Source: Mesorhizobium sp. ES1-4 (GTDB lineage: Bacteria; Pseudomonadota; Alphaproteobacteria; Rhizobiales; Rhizobiaceae). From it: a stretch of DNA of 64,000 nt. The DNA lies in assembly GCF_020164745.1 (NCBI RefSeq), contig NZ_JAIUGV010000022.1, positions 1 through 64,000 on the forward strand, in the 5' to 3' direction. The notes under the pieces are model-generated. The model had not been told where the DNA came from. It saw only the letters and a program-made list of their open reading frames with translations, and did no database searches. Made by a program: the position numbers and the translations under genes. Shown piece by piece: positions 45,413-54,388 of this stretch (positions within the stretch are counted from its first letter, which is position 1; each line of letters opens with the position of its first letter).

Positions 45413-46171
45413 ATGAAGATCGTCGTCATCGGCGGAACCGGGCTGATCGGTTCAAAGACTGTGGAAAGACTGCGTAAGAAGGGACACGACGTGCTTGCGG
45501 CGTCACCGAATTCAGGAGTGAACACCGTCACCGGAGAAGGGCTGGCCGTCGCGCTTGCCGGGGCGCAGGTCGTCGTCGACCTCGCGAACTCGCCGTCGTT
45601 CGAGGAAAAGATTGCCCTGGAGTTCTTCGCAGCCTCGGGACGCAATCTTCTTGCAGCCGAAGCCGCCGCCGGCGTCCGCCATCACATCGCGCTGTCCGTG
45701 GTCGGCACCGACCGGCTGCAAGACATGGGGTATTTCCGCGGCAAATTGCTTCAGGAAAAGCTGATCAAGGAGTCCCCAATCCCCTACACGATCGTGCACG
45801 CCACACAGTTCTTCGAATTCACCGCCGCCATCGCAAACACCGGCGCTGTGGGGGATACCGTCCGTATGTCACCGGCGTACTTCCAACCTATGGCGGCCGA
45901 CGATGTTGCCGATGCAATGGCGGACGTCGCGCTTGCAGCGCCAGTGAACGGCACGATCGAAATTGCCGGCCCGGAGCGCGTTCGTATGAGCGAACTGATC
46001 GGGCACTTCCTGAAGGCCACCAACGATCCGCGCAAAGTCGTCTCGGATCCTGGCGCTCTCTACTACGGTCAAGTGGCAATCGACGATCAAACCCTTGTCC
46101 CCGGCGAGAACGCGCGCATCGGCGCCATCCACTTCGACGACTGGCTCAGCCGGTACACGCCACCGGCGTAA
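45413..46171 (+). CDS. NAD(P)-binding NmrA-like protein (atypical SDR)
   Basis: A 252-residue protein with the Rossmann motif GGTGLIGS at residues 8-15, then SVVGTDRLQD and YFRGKLLQEKLI, with the YxxxK pair displaced as in atypical SDRs of the NmrA/HSCARG type. It is likely an NAD(P)H-binding oxidoreductase or redox sensor; the substrate is unknown. ATG 45413 has AGGAG at ideal spacing; a TTG two codons upstream is not needed. Second gene of the hydrolase-led run. Confidence 0.88.
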   Translation: MKIVVIGGTGLIGSKTVERLRKKGHDVLAASPNSGVNTVTGEGLAVALAGAQVVVDLANSPSFEEKIALEFFAASGRNLLAAEAAAGVRHHIALSVVGTDRLQDMGYFRGKLLQEKLIKESPIPYTIVHATQFFEFTAAIANTGAVGDTVRMSPAYFQPMAADDVADAMADVALAAPVNGTIEIAGPERVRMSELIGHFLKATNDPRKVVSDPGALYYGQVAIDDQTLVPGENARIGAIHFDDWLSRYTPPA

Positions 46172-46242
46172 ACAACTGAACGCCGGTTTCGCGACCCTCA
46201 GACCAGCATTCTCTAGCCCTCATTCCACCAAGGATATCAGAC

Positions 46243-46644
46243 ATGATCAGGAAACTCCTCTGTGCAGCGCTCGCCGCCGCATCCGTCACCGCAGCAATGG
46301 CCAAAGACGCGGACAGCGTGAAGCTTGTCTACGACCACGCGCTTCCAAATGTGCCCGGCAAGAGCTTGAAAGCCGTGCTCGTCGAGTACGGGCCGGGCGG
46401 GACATCGCCGGCGCATACCCATCCCAGTTCCGCGTTCATCTATGCCACGGTGCTGGAGGGGGCGATCCGAAGCCAGGTCAACGGTGGACCCGTGAAGACG
46501 TACCGTGCAGGCGAAAGCTTCTCGGAATTTCCGGGCGACCATCACGCCGTCAGTGAAAACGCCAGCAAGACGGAACGCGCTCGCCTGCTTGCGGTCTTCG
46601 TCGTCGATACCAACGAGACCAACCTGACGACTTACGCGAAATAA
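46243..46644 (+). CDS. Exported cupin-domain protein
   Basis: A 133-residue single-cupin protein with a signal peptide (MIRKLLCAALAAASVTAAMA). Cupin motif 1 is GGTSPAHTHPSSAFIYATVL with metal-binding histidines and a later glutamate (LEGA); motif 2 is FPGDHHAVSEN. It is expected to bind a divalent metal in the periplasm. The family often accompanies hydrolases and quinone-type reductases in detoxification loci. Third gene of the run; a hairpin follows. Confidence 0.88.
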   Translation: MIRKLLCAALAAASVTAAMAKDADSVKLVYDHALPNVPGKSLKAVLVEYGPGGTSPAHTHPSSAFIYATVLEGAIRSQVNGGPVKTYRAGESFSEFPGDHHAVSENASKTERARLLAVFVVDTNETNLTTYAK

Positions 46645-46650
46645 ACTGAC

Positions 46651-46676
46651 GACGCCCTTGCCAAGGCAAGGGCGTC
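46651..46676. terminator. 12-bp inverted repeat after the cupin gene
   Basis: GACGCCCTTGCC (46651-46662) and GGCAAGGGCGTC (46665-46676) form a nearly continuous palindrome seven bases after the cupin stop. No T tract follows, so it may attenuate rather than end transcription into the HD gene. Confidence 0.55.
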
Positions 46677-46713
46677 AAACCGGGCACACAATCGGCAAAG
46701 GAAAGGCACTCAA

Positions 46714-47361
46714 ATGGATGCGATCGCCAGGCGCACGCTTGCAGGGGTTTCGGTCCCCGATACGCCGCTTGTTGGCCGGGCGATCGAACATGCCCGCCAG
46801 CTGTGTGAGCCCTATTTGTTCAACCACGTGGTCCGATCATGGCTCTTCGCCGTCCGGATCGCACAGGTCCAGAACATTGAGCACGACGGCGAAGTCGTCG
46901 CCGTCGGAACCCTGTTGCACGACGTCACGCTCAACGAGACCTTCGCTGGGCCGCGCCGTTTCGAGGTGGAAGGCGCCGATCTGGCTCGCGCCTTCGTCCG
47001 GCAAGGCGGCTTCGACGAGCGTCGTGCTCAGTTGATATGGGACAGCGTCGCACTCAACTCGACGCCGTCGATCGGCCTCTACAAGGAGGCCGAGGTGGCG
47101 CTGTGCACAGCCGGCATCTGCCTTGATGTCGTGGGCCTGCAATACAGTCTCATCTCTGCCGCCGAAATAGCCAGGATCGTCGGCGAATTTCCGCGTCTTC
47201 AGATGAAGCGACGGATGACGCGCTGCTTTTGTCACATCGCCAAGGTGAACCCGGAAACGACCTACGATAACTTTACCCGGGATTTCGGTGAGCGCTTTGT
47301 GGCCGGCTACAAGGCGCCGTCTTCCGTCGATTTTGTGATGAACACTACCTTCGAAGAGTAA
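46714..47361 (+). CDS. HD-domain protein
   Basis: A 215-residue protein with HD-superfamily features: YLFNHVVRSWLFAV (first histidine), GTLLHDVTL (the HD pair), and a later acidic position. These proteins usually act as metal-dependent phosphohydrolases; the closest pattern I recall is the cyanamide hydratase-like/Ddi2-type HD family, which shares the FNHVxRS motif. That family hydrates cyanamide to urea, but the substrate here is not proven. It follows the cupin gene in the same direction. Confidence 0.82.
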   Translation: MDAIARRTLAGVSVPDTPLVGRAIEHARQLCEPYLFNHVVRSWLFAVRIAQVQNIEHDGEVVAVGTLLHDVTLNETFAGPRRFEVEGADLARAFVRQGGFDERRAQLIWDSVALNSTPSIGLYKEAEVALCTAGICLDVVGLQYSLISAAEIARIVGEFPRLQMKRRMTRCFCHIAKVNPETTYDNFTRDFGERFVAGYKAPSSVDFVMNTTFEE

Positions 47362-47419
47362 GCGAAAACTCGAACCTGATCTCTCCGGCTGCGGCCGCGA
47401 GACGCCTCAAGAGGGCATC

Positions 47420-47857
47420 ATGCGAATTGACAGTCTACATCCAGAAACATCGGCGCGCCTTGCGGCGGTCGACCTCGACACGTCGCTGCGGGCAGCTGCG
47501 CTATGGCTGTCCAAGCCGGCCATAGGCCTGGTTGTCGTATGCCATGGCAGTGGCGAGGCGGCAGGCGTGCTGAGCAAGTCCGACCTTGTCCGTCATCTGG
47601 CGAATTCGGGGCCGGCGGAAGCGCCGGTATCGACACTGATGAGCCGGTCTTTCGTATCCTGTGGGCCCGATGACGACCTGCATTCGGTCTGGCAGACCAT
47701 GACAACACAGCGGCTCCAGAACCTACCGGTGCTCGGCGCCGGCGCTAAGCCGATAGGCGTCCTCGATATCCGCGACGCGATGAAGGCGCTCTTCCAACAG
47801 GAAGAGCTCCAGGAGCGGCTGCTCACCAACTATATCGGGGGCGTTGGCTACCAATAG
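47420..47857 (+). CDS. CBS-domain protein
   Basis: A 145-residue protein made of two CBS motifs. The first covers about 15-65 (GVLSKSDLVRHLA), the second about 72-130 (VSTLMSRSFVSCGPDDDL, then GVLDIRDAMKAL). Stand-alone CBS pairs bind adenine nucleotides and often regulate partners. No attached effector domain. AGAGGG precedes the ATG. It is probably the last gene of the run. Confidence 0.85.
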   Translation: MRIDSLHPETSARLAAVDLDTSLRAAALWLSKPAIGLVVVCHGSGEAAGVLSKSDLVRHLANSGPAEAPVSTLMSRSFVSCGPDDDLHSVWQTMTTQRLQNLPVLGAGAKPIGVLDIRDAMKALFQQEELQERLLTNYIGGVGYQ

Positions 47858-48066
47858 AGGAGAATCTCGCGACGGTGCGATGAGCACGAAAGAGCGGGAG
47901 ATCTGTCTCGCGAGATGTTTGGTCCCGCACTGGCGATGGTCCGCAGATCGCGGGACATATACTGCAGTATGGTTCGGCTTCTTACTCGATCTAATCGACC
48001 ACTCCCGTCCTATATTGTACCGTCTTCAAGCAACTGAATTCTGCCTGAGCAAACATGAGGGTTATA

Positions 48067-48789
48067 ATGTCTCGTCCGGAAGTGAAAGTGGATGTCTTCG
48101 ACAGCCCGCCCGAGATTCCCCGAGATGGCCTGCCCATTCAGCTAGCGACCGCCGGCATCGTTCATGACCTTGGCAATCTCATCCAGGTCGCCTCGTCGGC
48201 ATTGAATCACCTGGCCCGTGACCCGAGCGTCTCGGCGGCTCCAGCGCTTGGGCATGTAATTTCGGGCGCCAGAACTGCCCTGGAACGAGCCGGCGCGCTT
48301 GTCCGCCAGACCATCAGTTCCGCCCGAGAGAGCGAATATGCAAATGTCGGCGCCTGTCTGGCTGAAATCGAGACCCTCATTCGAAGCGCGTGGGATCCCA
48401 AGATTCGACTCGAGGTTCGAGTGACGCCGGACTTGCCGTCAGTGAGGTGCAATCGCCTGGGTTTGCAGAACGCAATTCTGAACCTGGTATTCAACGCGCG
48501 CGATGCATCCCCCAACGGGGGCCTGATCTCGATAGAAACCGCAGTGGTCTTCGATGGCTCATCAGCCGCTCAGGTGGATATCACCACCGCCGACGACGGT
48601 TTGGGAATGACCGCCGAGACGATTGCCTTCGCATTCGATCCCTTCTTCACCACAAAAGCGCAGGGCCTTGGCGGCGTCGGCCTGCCGATGGTGAAGCGCT
48701 TTGCCGAAGAGTCAGGCGGAAGCATCGATATTCAGAGCGCGCCCGGGGCAGGCACAACCGTCACGCTGCGTTTGCCCGCGATGCGATAG
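48067..48789 (+). CDS. Soluble histidine kinase without sensor domain
   Basis: A 240-residue protein containing only a kinase core. An H-box-like segment has His33 in AGIVHDLGNLIQVASSAL. HATPase_c shows NLVFNARDAS, DDGLGMTAET, FDPFFTTKAQG and GGVGLPMVKRF. No membrane or PAS domain is present and no response regulator gene is adjacent, so it is an orphan. GAGGG at 48057-48061 is correctly spaced for ATG 48067; an ATG at 48055 lacks a site. Confidence 0.88.
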   Translation: MSRPEVKVDVFDSPPEIPRDGLPIQLATAGIVHDLGNLIQVASSALNHLARDPSVSAAPALGHVISGARTALERAGALVRQTISSARESEYANVGACLAEIETLIRSAWDPKIRLEVRVTPDLPSVRCNRLGLQNAILNLVFNARDASPNGGLISIETAVVFDGSSAAQVDITTADDGLGMTAETIAFAFDPFFTTKAQGLGGVGLPMVKRFAEESGGSIDIQSAPGAGTTVTLRLPAMR

Positions 48790-48840
48790 CGACCGGGCAA
48801 GCTACATCCAGCCTCAAGCAACGCACATCAAGAGATAGAG

Positions 48841-49122
48841 ATGCATGCAAAGGTCACAGAAAACATTCAACAGCATCGGTTCGAGCTCCCGATCACCGGT
48901 CAAGCCTTCGCAGTGGCGTACTATACGCTCCAGGACGGCAAGGTTGCGCTGATCCATACCGAAGTGCCTTCGGAATTTTCCGGACAGGGGGTCGCGTCGC
49001 GGTTGGCGCAAGGCACCTTCGAATTGATCCGCAAAACCGGCCGCAAAGCGGTTTTGAAGTGTCCCTTCATGAGCGGCTTCGTCGCCAGGCATCCGGAATA
49101 CACCGATGTCGTTGCAGGGTGA
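48841..49122 (+). CDS. Small GNAT-like N-acetyltransferase (YjdJ/NATD1 type)
   Basis: A 93-residue compact acetyltransferase-fold protein. The acetyl-CoA loop region is EVPSEFSGQGVASRLAQGTF (Q/GxGxA/G pattern), followed by KCPFMSGFVARHPEYTDVV, the standard C-terminal signature of the YjdJ/NATD1 family. The substrate is unknown. The gene follows the orphan kinase by about 50 bases. Confidence 0.88.
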   Translation: MHAKVTENIQQHRFELPITGQAFAVAYYTLQDGKVALIHTEVPSEFSGQGVASRLAQGTFELIRKTGRKAVLKCPFMSGFVARHPEYTDVVAG

Positions 49123-49164
49123 TCAGGCCCGAATACAGCTGTTTGCAAAAAGGTCTGAGTCGAG

Positions 49165-49488
49165 ATGGACGACCAATATAATTTGCAGAGGTTCGTCAAC
49201 GCTCAGGATCCCGTGTACGGCGATACGCTGGCTATGCTGCGTCGAAGCATGATGTGTACTCCATACATGGAGTTGATCTTCCCGAGGTTGGCTACAGGGC
49301 GAAGCGACACTGAAGCCGATCCGTACGCGATCACCTCACTCGACGAGGCAGGCGCTTACCTCCAACTGCCGACTGGGCGGTCGTTATCGGGAATGTGTCG
49401 GCGCACTGCAACGACTTTCCAATCTCGAAGATGGTTCGACGGTCAAATCGACGAGGGTACGATGCGCAAACTCTACTCGATGTCATAA
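49165..49488 (+). pseudogene. Decayed DUF1810-family gene
   Basis: The first part (YNLQRFVNAQDPVYGDTLAM) and the middle (YAITSLDEAGAYLQLP) match the DUF1810 pattern as I know it. The conserved W-x-WFIFPQ core has become YMELIFPR, and after residue 75 the sequence leaves the family and ends early with unrelated residues. The 3' end overlaps the pirin gene on the other strand by 16 bases. It is probably a remnant rather than a working protein. Confidence 0.65.
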
Positions 49489-50444
49489 CGCCGCCGGCGA
49501 CGCGCGGATGTGGCCGCCGCCGAAACCGTCACCGCCCTATTTCCTCCTGGCAGAGGCATCAATCCCTGTTCCCCTGGTACTCCCGGGAAGCGGCCTTCAC
49601 GCCAGTCCGCCTTTGCCTGCTCAATCCGGTCAACTGAGGAGGAGACGAAGTTCCAATGGATATAACGTGGTTCGGAAAGAGGCTCGCCGCCGATCAGCAT
49701 CAGCCGCGCGGCATGGAAGGCAGGCGCCCGGAGCACGATCTCGGTGCCGGGCGCTAGCATGATGAATTCGCCTTCACCGAACGTCCCAAGTTGGCCCATG
49801 ACTTCGATCTCCCCGGAGACAACATAGATCGCACGCTCGCGATATCCGGGTTTCACCTGATATCGCGCACTGCCCGTGAGCACGATTTCGGCGCAGACCA
49901 GGTCGGAGTACGTCCTTGCCGGAGAGACCAACCCGTCGGACACCCCTGCGATCAAAGTGAACTCGACCCCGTCGGCACAGATCCGTGGGATTTCGGGAGC
50001 GCCATAATGCGCAAAGTGGGGAGCAACTTCTTCGTGCCGGGAGGGGAGCGCCACCCAAGCCTGGACGCCGAAGAGATTGCTTCCCCGCGTTCGGGCTTCT
50101 GGCGACGTGCGTTCGGAATGGACGATGCCGGACCCGGCCGTCATCCAGTTGACCTCGCCGGGACGGATGGCCTGCACTTCACCGAGATTGTCGCGATGGA
50201 TGATCTCCCCGTCGAACAGATAGGTCATGGCCGCGATCCCGATATGCGGATGCGGGCCCATGTCGAAACCACGACCCGCGTCGAATACCGCGGGGCCGAA
50301 ATGGTCGAACAGGATGAAGGAGCCGATCATCAGGCGGTTCGAGGAGGGCAATACGCGCCGCACCTTCAAACCGTCGGCAAAATCACCCATAGCAGGCTGC
50401 CTGAGTGAATCGATGCCGACGATGTCGCCTTGGACAATGGTCAT
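49473..50444 (-). CDS. Pirin family protein
   Basis: A 323-residue bicupin of the pirin family. The N-terminal metal site is visible in MGPHPHIGIAAMTYLFDGEI, with HRDN and GSGIVHSERT further on. The second cupin covers about 150-280. Some pirins have quercetinase activity, others act as redox-sensitive iron sensors; this one cannot be assigned. Its ATG overlaps the stop of the mechanosensitive channel gene (ATGA), so the two are translated together. Confidence 0.92.
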   Translation of the reverse strand: MTIVQGDIVGIDSLRQPAMGDFADGLKVRRVLPSSNRLMIGSFILFDHFGPAVFDAGRGFDMGPHPHIGIAAMTYLFDGEIIHRDNLGEVQAIRPGEVNWMTAGSGIVHSERTSPEARTRGSNLFGVQAWVALPSRHEEVAPHFAHYGAPEIPRICADGVEFTLIAGVSDGLVSPARTYSDLVCAEIVLTGSARYQVKPGYRERAIYVVSGEIEVMGQLGTFGEGEFIMLAPGTEIVLRAPAFHAARLMLIGGEPLSEPRYIHWNFVSSSVDRIEQAKADWREGRFPGVPGEQGLMPLPGGNRAVTVSAAATSARRRRRYDIE

Positions 50445-52009
50445 GGATGTTCATCCTTCTGCTTGCCCTCTCGGCCAGGTGCTCGAACGTGCTTGAACGG
50501 GGTGGTTTGGAAGACAGCCTGAATGGCATTCAGGAGCGCGAATTTAGAGCTCTCGTGCTGCTGGCCGGGCATGCCGGTTTCCCCGTAGGCCGACGTCCCC
50601 ATCGACAGGATTGCCGCTAGATCTTCGGCCATCTCGGGCCTGTTGAGCAGCAGCGGCGCGAAGCTCTCCTGGTCTATCTTGTAGACCACGACGTGGGTCA
50701 TTGCCCGCAATGTCGGCATCTCGCCAATACCGGCGAGCAGGCCGGTCTCGCCAAAGAAGTCGCCAGGCGCAAGCCGACCAACCTCCTGCATGCTAGCATT
50801 CCCCTGGGCATGTTGCCGGACGATCACGCCCTTCCGAACAATCATGAGGGACGGCAGCATCTCTCCCTGTTCTGCAATGACGTCGCCCTTGCGGTAGCTG
50901 CGAACCGAGATCGCCGCGGCAAGCGACTCCTGCTCGGCATCCGTTAGGGCCGAGAAGATCGGTATGGCCTTGATCAGGTCGATCGCGGCGAAGCCTCGGG
51001 AGGTCGCCGTCCCGTCACTTGGTGAGGAGGTCATGACCACCGAAGCCGAAAGTGGCGCAGCCAGCAGCACGCCGACTGACCTTGAATGGCGATAGACGAG
51101 ATCGAAGATCTCGTTCCGAGCTGTAATCCGCTGATCAAGGTTGGCGACGCGAAATGACAGCTCGATCCCGATTGCAGCCGCATCCAGGCTTGTGATGGCA
51201 ACCGCGGGCGATGGGTCCTGGAGGATCGAGTTGCAGCTCAGCAGGACCATGCGCATCGTGTCTACGATGACGGCCGGCGTCTTCGTCAGCGACATCTTGA
51301 TCGTCACGGCAAGTCCATGGCTCTCGTCTGGGCCGCTAAGATTTGTCACCCCGATTTTGGCGACAAGGCTGTTCGGAAGCGCGATGACGTTGTGGGCCGG
51401 GGTGAGGAGTTGGGTCGAGCGCCAATTGGTCTCGACGACGCGGCCCTCGGTTCCGTCGTTCAGAATGATCCAGTTTCCCAGCACGTAAGGGCGGCCGAGG
51501 TTAAGCGCGATTCCCGAAAATACGTCGCCAAGCGTATTCTGGAGCGCCAAACCCAGCATGACCGCAAAGACACCCGACGTGGCGATGAGCGTTCCGACCG
51601 GCACGGCAAAGACGAACGCCAGTATTGAAAGGAGCATTCCCGTGTAGACGATGCCGACCACGACATCCTGGAGGAGGCGTGCCTCATGCGACTTTCGCTC
51701 GAACACGACATAGATGCGGACAAACCCGATCAGCGCCCAGGCAAGATGTATCCACCACAGCAGCTTGACCGATCCGATGAGGATCGCTCGGCTGGTCGTC
51801 TCATCGCCTCCTGTCGGCTCGTACGGGACGACTCGCAGTTCAAGAACCATGATCGACATTGCAAGGAAAAAGACCAGTTGGACGATCAGCCTCGCATTGG
51901 CGAAGCGTCCCGGAACGAGATTCCAGACGACAATTCCAGCCAGGCCGATCAACACGATGTAGATGAGAGGAGAGCTCGACCAGCTCAATGCCAGACCTGG
52001 ATCGACCAT
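50441..52009 (-). CDS. MscS-type channel with cyclic-nucleotide-binding domain
   Basis: A 522-residue inner-membrane protein. Four to five hydrophobic helices fill about residues 10-200, including a pore-lining segment rich in Gly/Ala (ATSGVFAVMLGLALQNTLGD). A MscS beta domain follows (RPYVLGNWIILNDGTEGRVV). Residues about 360-480 form a cNMP-binding domain, with GDFFGETGLLAGIGEMPTLR as phosphate-binding cassette. This combination is known as bacterial cyclic-nucleotide-gated channel, thought to close or open on cAMP rather than on tension. ATG 52009 is preferred over 52063 because AAGG precedes it and the upstream residues are polar. Operon with pirin. Confidence 0.9.
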   Translation of the reverse strand: MVDPGLALSWSSSPLIYIVLIGLAGIVVWNLVPGRFANARLIVQLVFFLAMSIMVLELRVVPYEPTGGDETTSRAILIGSVKLLWWIHLAWALIGFVRIYVVFERKSHEARLLQDVVVGIVYTGMLLSILAFVFAVPVGTLIATSGVFAVMLGLALQNTLGDVFSGIALNLGRPYVLGNWIILNDGTEGRVVETNWRSTQLLTPAHNVIALPNSLVAKIGVTNLSGPDESHGLAVTIKMSLTKTPAVIVDTMRMVLLSCNSILQDPSPAVAITSLDAAAIGIELSFRVANLDQRITARNEIFDLVYRHSRSVGVLLAAPLSASVVMTSSPSDGTATSRGFAAIDLIKAIPIFSALTDAEQESLAAAISVRSYRKGDVIAEQGEMLPSLMIVRKGVIVRQHAQGNASMQEVGRLAPGDFFGETGLLAGIGEMPTLRAMTHVVVYKIDQESFAPLLLNRPEMAEDLAAILSMGTSAYGETGMPGQQHESSKFALLNAIQAVFQTTPFKHVRAPGREGKQKDEHP

Positions 52010-52149
52010 AATCGCAACCTTGGTTTTCGAACTTGCGGCAGGGTGATTCCTGGCGCTCGACACGAAGTTGTCTCGCCGCTTCGACGTAAGGGCTCGGCTT
52101 GATCCAAAGCGTTTTTTATCGGCGCATGTTCAAGCAGACGGAGAGACGA

Positions 52150-53454
52150 TCATCGTCGCTCAACTTTCGGCGTCCGGCCCGGCGACCGCCTTTTGGCGCC
52201 GGCTCCCCTGTTCTTCTCGAGCACCGCTTCGGTAATCGAATTCGGCAGCCGGCGTGGCTTTTCGATGAAGCCCAGCACCGGAAGTGCGATCAGGAAGAAG
52301 GCGAAGTAGTAGAGCGTCGCCAACTGAGACAGGACGATGTACGTGCCTTCGGCCGGCCGCGAACCAAGCCAGCCGAGAAACAGGCCATTGGCGACGAAGA
52401 GCCAAAAGAACACTCTGTACCGGGGCCTGTAAACGGCCGAGCGAACCTTGGACCTGTCGAGCCACGGCACGGCGAACAGCACCGCGATCGAGCCGAACAT
52501 GGCGAGCACGCCACCGAGTTTGGAGTCGATCGGTCCGACATTGAAGGTGATGGCGCGCAGGATCGCATAGAAGGGCAGGAAGTACCATTCCGGCACGATG
52601 TGCGCGGGTGTCTTCAGCGGATTTGCGATTGTGTTGTTGTCAGGATGGCCGAGATAGTTCGGCAGGTAGAAGACGAAATAGGCGAAGAAGAACAGGAACA
52701 CGATGATGCCGAATGCGTCCTTGACTGTAGCATAGGGCGTGAAGTCCACGACATCGGTTTTCGATTTCACATCAATGCCAGCTGGATTGTTCTGCCCGAC
52801 GACGTGAAGCGCCCAGACATGCAAGGTCACCACACCTGCAAGCACAAACGGCAACAGGTAATGCAGGGCAAAGAAGCGGTTCAGCGTCGGATTGCTGACC
52901 GCGAAACCGCCGAGCAGGAGCCGCTGGAACCAGCCGCCGGCCAGTGGGATGGCCGTAAAAAAGTTGGTAATGACCGTGGCTCCCCAGAATGACATCTGGC
53001 CCCAAGGCAGCACATAGCCCATGAAGGCGATCGCCATCATCAGCAAAAGGTTCGTACATCCGAGCAACCACAGCAGCTCACGCGGCGCCTTGTAAGAGCC
53101 GTAGTAGAGCCCGCGGCAGATATGGACGTAGGCGGCGATGAAGAAGAAGGAGGCGCCGTTCGCATGGAGAGAGCGCAGCAGCCATCCCGAATTCACGTCG
53201 CGCATGATCTTTTCGACTGAATCGAAAGCCAGTCCGGTATCGGGAGCGTAATGCATTGCCAGCACGATTCCGGTCAGGATCTGCGAAACCAGCATGACCG
53301 TGAGAATGCCGCCGAATGTATAGACGTAGTTCAAATTGCGTGGGACGGGATACACGATGAAGCTATCGTGCACCAGCCGCGGCAGCGGCAGGCGGGCGTC
53401 GAACCAGCGCTCGATTCCGGTCTTGGGCGAATAGCTCGAATGTTTGTCGCTCAT
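52150..53454 (-). CDS. petB: Cytochrome b of a bc1-type complex
   Basis: A 434-residue membrane protein with eight to nine helices. Haem-ligand histidines are visible in RSLHANGASFFFIAAYVHIC and in VTLHVWALHVV. The quinol-oxidation motif PEWY is present in HIVPEWYFLPFYAILRAI. So it should be a working quinol-oxidising subunit. ATG 53454 has GAGGGGG upstream; the frame is open to 53580. It lies 11 bases after the Rieske gene, but no cytochrome c1 gene (petC) follows, unlike the usual petABC operon. It is therefore probably an additional, accessory copy. Confidence 0.93.
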   Translation of the reverse strand: MSDKHSSYSPKTGIERWFDARLPLPRLVHDSFIVYPVPRNLNYVYTFGGILTVMLVSQILTGIVLAMHYAPDTGLAFDSVEKIMRDVNSGWLLRSLHANGASFFFIAAYVHICRGLYYGSYKAPRELLWLLGCTNLLLMMAIAFMGYVLPWGQMSFWGATVITNFFTAIPLAGGWFQRLLLGGFAVSNPTLNRFFALHYLLPFVLAGVVTLHVWALHVVGQNNPAGIDVKSKTDVVDFTPYATVKDAFGIIVFLFFFAYFVFYLPNYLGHPDNNTIANPLKTPAHIVPEWYFLPFYAILRAITFNVGPIDSKLGGVLAMFGSIAVLFAVPWLDRSKVRSAVYRPRYRVFFWLFVANGLFLGWLGSRPAEGTYIVLSQLATLYYFAFFLIALPVLGFIEKPRRLPNSITEAVLEKNRGAGAKRRSPGRTPKVERR

Positions 53455-53465
53455 CGAATGCCCCC

Positions 53466-53942
53466 TCAGCCGATACGGATCCTGGTGTCGGCAATGAACT
53501 GAACCACGGGTACCGCCATATTCTCGGGAGCCGGGCCTTTGCGGATGCGGCCGGCAGTATCGTATTGCGAGCCGTGGCACGGGCAGAGCCAGCCCTTGAA
53601 CTCGCCTTGCTGGCCAACCGGGATGCAGCCGCTATGCGTGCAGACCTGGACCATCACGATCCAGGCTTCCTTGCCCGGGACAGCACGGTTTGCGTCGATT
53701 GCCGGCGCATCGGCCGGCAGATTGGCGTTACGGGCGATCGGATCCTTGAGCTCGGCCAAGCTTACAGCTTTGCCGTCCTCAATTTCCTTCTCGGTGCGGT
53801 TGCGCACGACGACGGGCTTGCCGCGCCATTGCACGACCAGCGACATTCCCGGCATCAGCGAGGAGACGTCAACTTCGACCCTGGCCATTGCCTCGGCGGG
53901 CAATGCGGCAGTGCCGGTCTCGATTTCGGAAAGCTCGGCCAT
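53466..53942 (-). CDS. petA: Rieske iron-sulfur protein without membrane anchor
   Basis: A 158-residue Rieske subunit. Cluster ligands Cys101/His103 with Cys106 (CTHSGC) and Cys120-x-Cys122-His123 (CPCHGSQYD) are complete, and the end (GPAPENMAVP) is standard for the ubiquinol-cytochrome c reductase type. Canonical proteins of this family have about 190 residues with a Tat-type leader and transmembrane helix at the N-terminus; here residues 1-25 are soluble (MAELSEIETGTAALPAEAMA). GAGGAG lies nine bases before ATG 53942, so the short start is genuine. How it would reach the periplasm is unclear. Confidence 0.9.
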   Translation of the reverse strand: MAELSEIETGTAALPAEAMARVEVDVSSLMPGMSLVVQWRGKPVVVRNRTEKEIEDGKAVSLAELKDPIARNANLPADAPAIDANRAVPGKEAWIVMVQVCTHSGCIPVGQQGEFKGWLCPCHGSQYDTAGRIRKGPAPENMAVPVVQFIADTRIRIG

Positions 53943-54388
53943 GATGAGGACTCCTCTGATTGGAAAGCTGCTCCAGTGCGTCGGCGTCAGTCGGGGAAAC
54001 CCGGCCGCGGCCTTCGCCTTTCGCGCTTGCTCATTTCGAGTTGAACTATGCAGGCCGTGGCGGGATGTGGGCCATCGTGCCAAGGGCACGTGCGTCCAAT
54101 ACTTTCGTTTATGATTCCTGAGCGAATGATTACCGGAGCGTCGAGGACGCCAGGCGTGGTGGTTCTGAATTCTTGGCTGTCGCCGTTCGCCACCTGAGCG
54201 GGATTCCGGCATTGCATGCGGCAATCGCAGAACGATTGCTTAGCTTGATCATACCTCGGCATAGGGCACGCCTACCTATCGGTGTCGTAGCCTTCCTTCC
54301 CGGCAAGTGAAAGTTTCTAGAACATCAAGGACGCGGCTCCGCCCGGTGAATTTACGAACTGCGTCCGCACTTAAACAAAGGAAAAACC
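53943..54388. other. Divergent intergenic region, no gene
   Basis: About 445 bases between the Rieske gene and the GST gene. A minus-strand frame continues upstream from the Rieske start but has no family features and no anchor helix. A small inverted repeat CGTGCC/GGCACG lies near 54076-54090. Confidence 0.5.
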
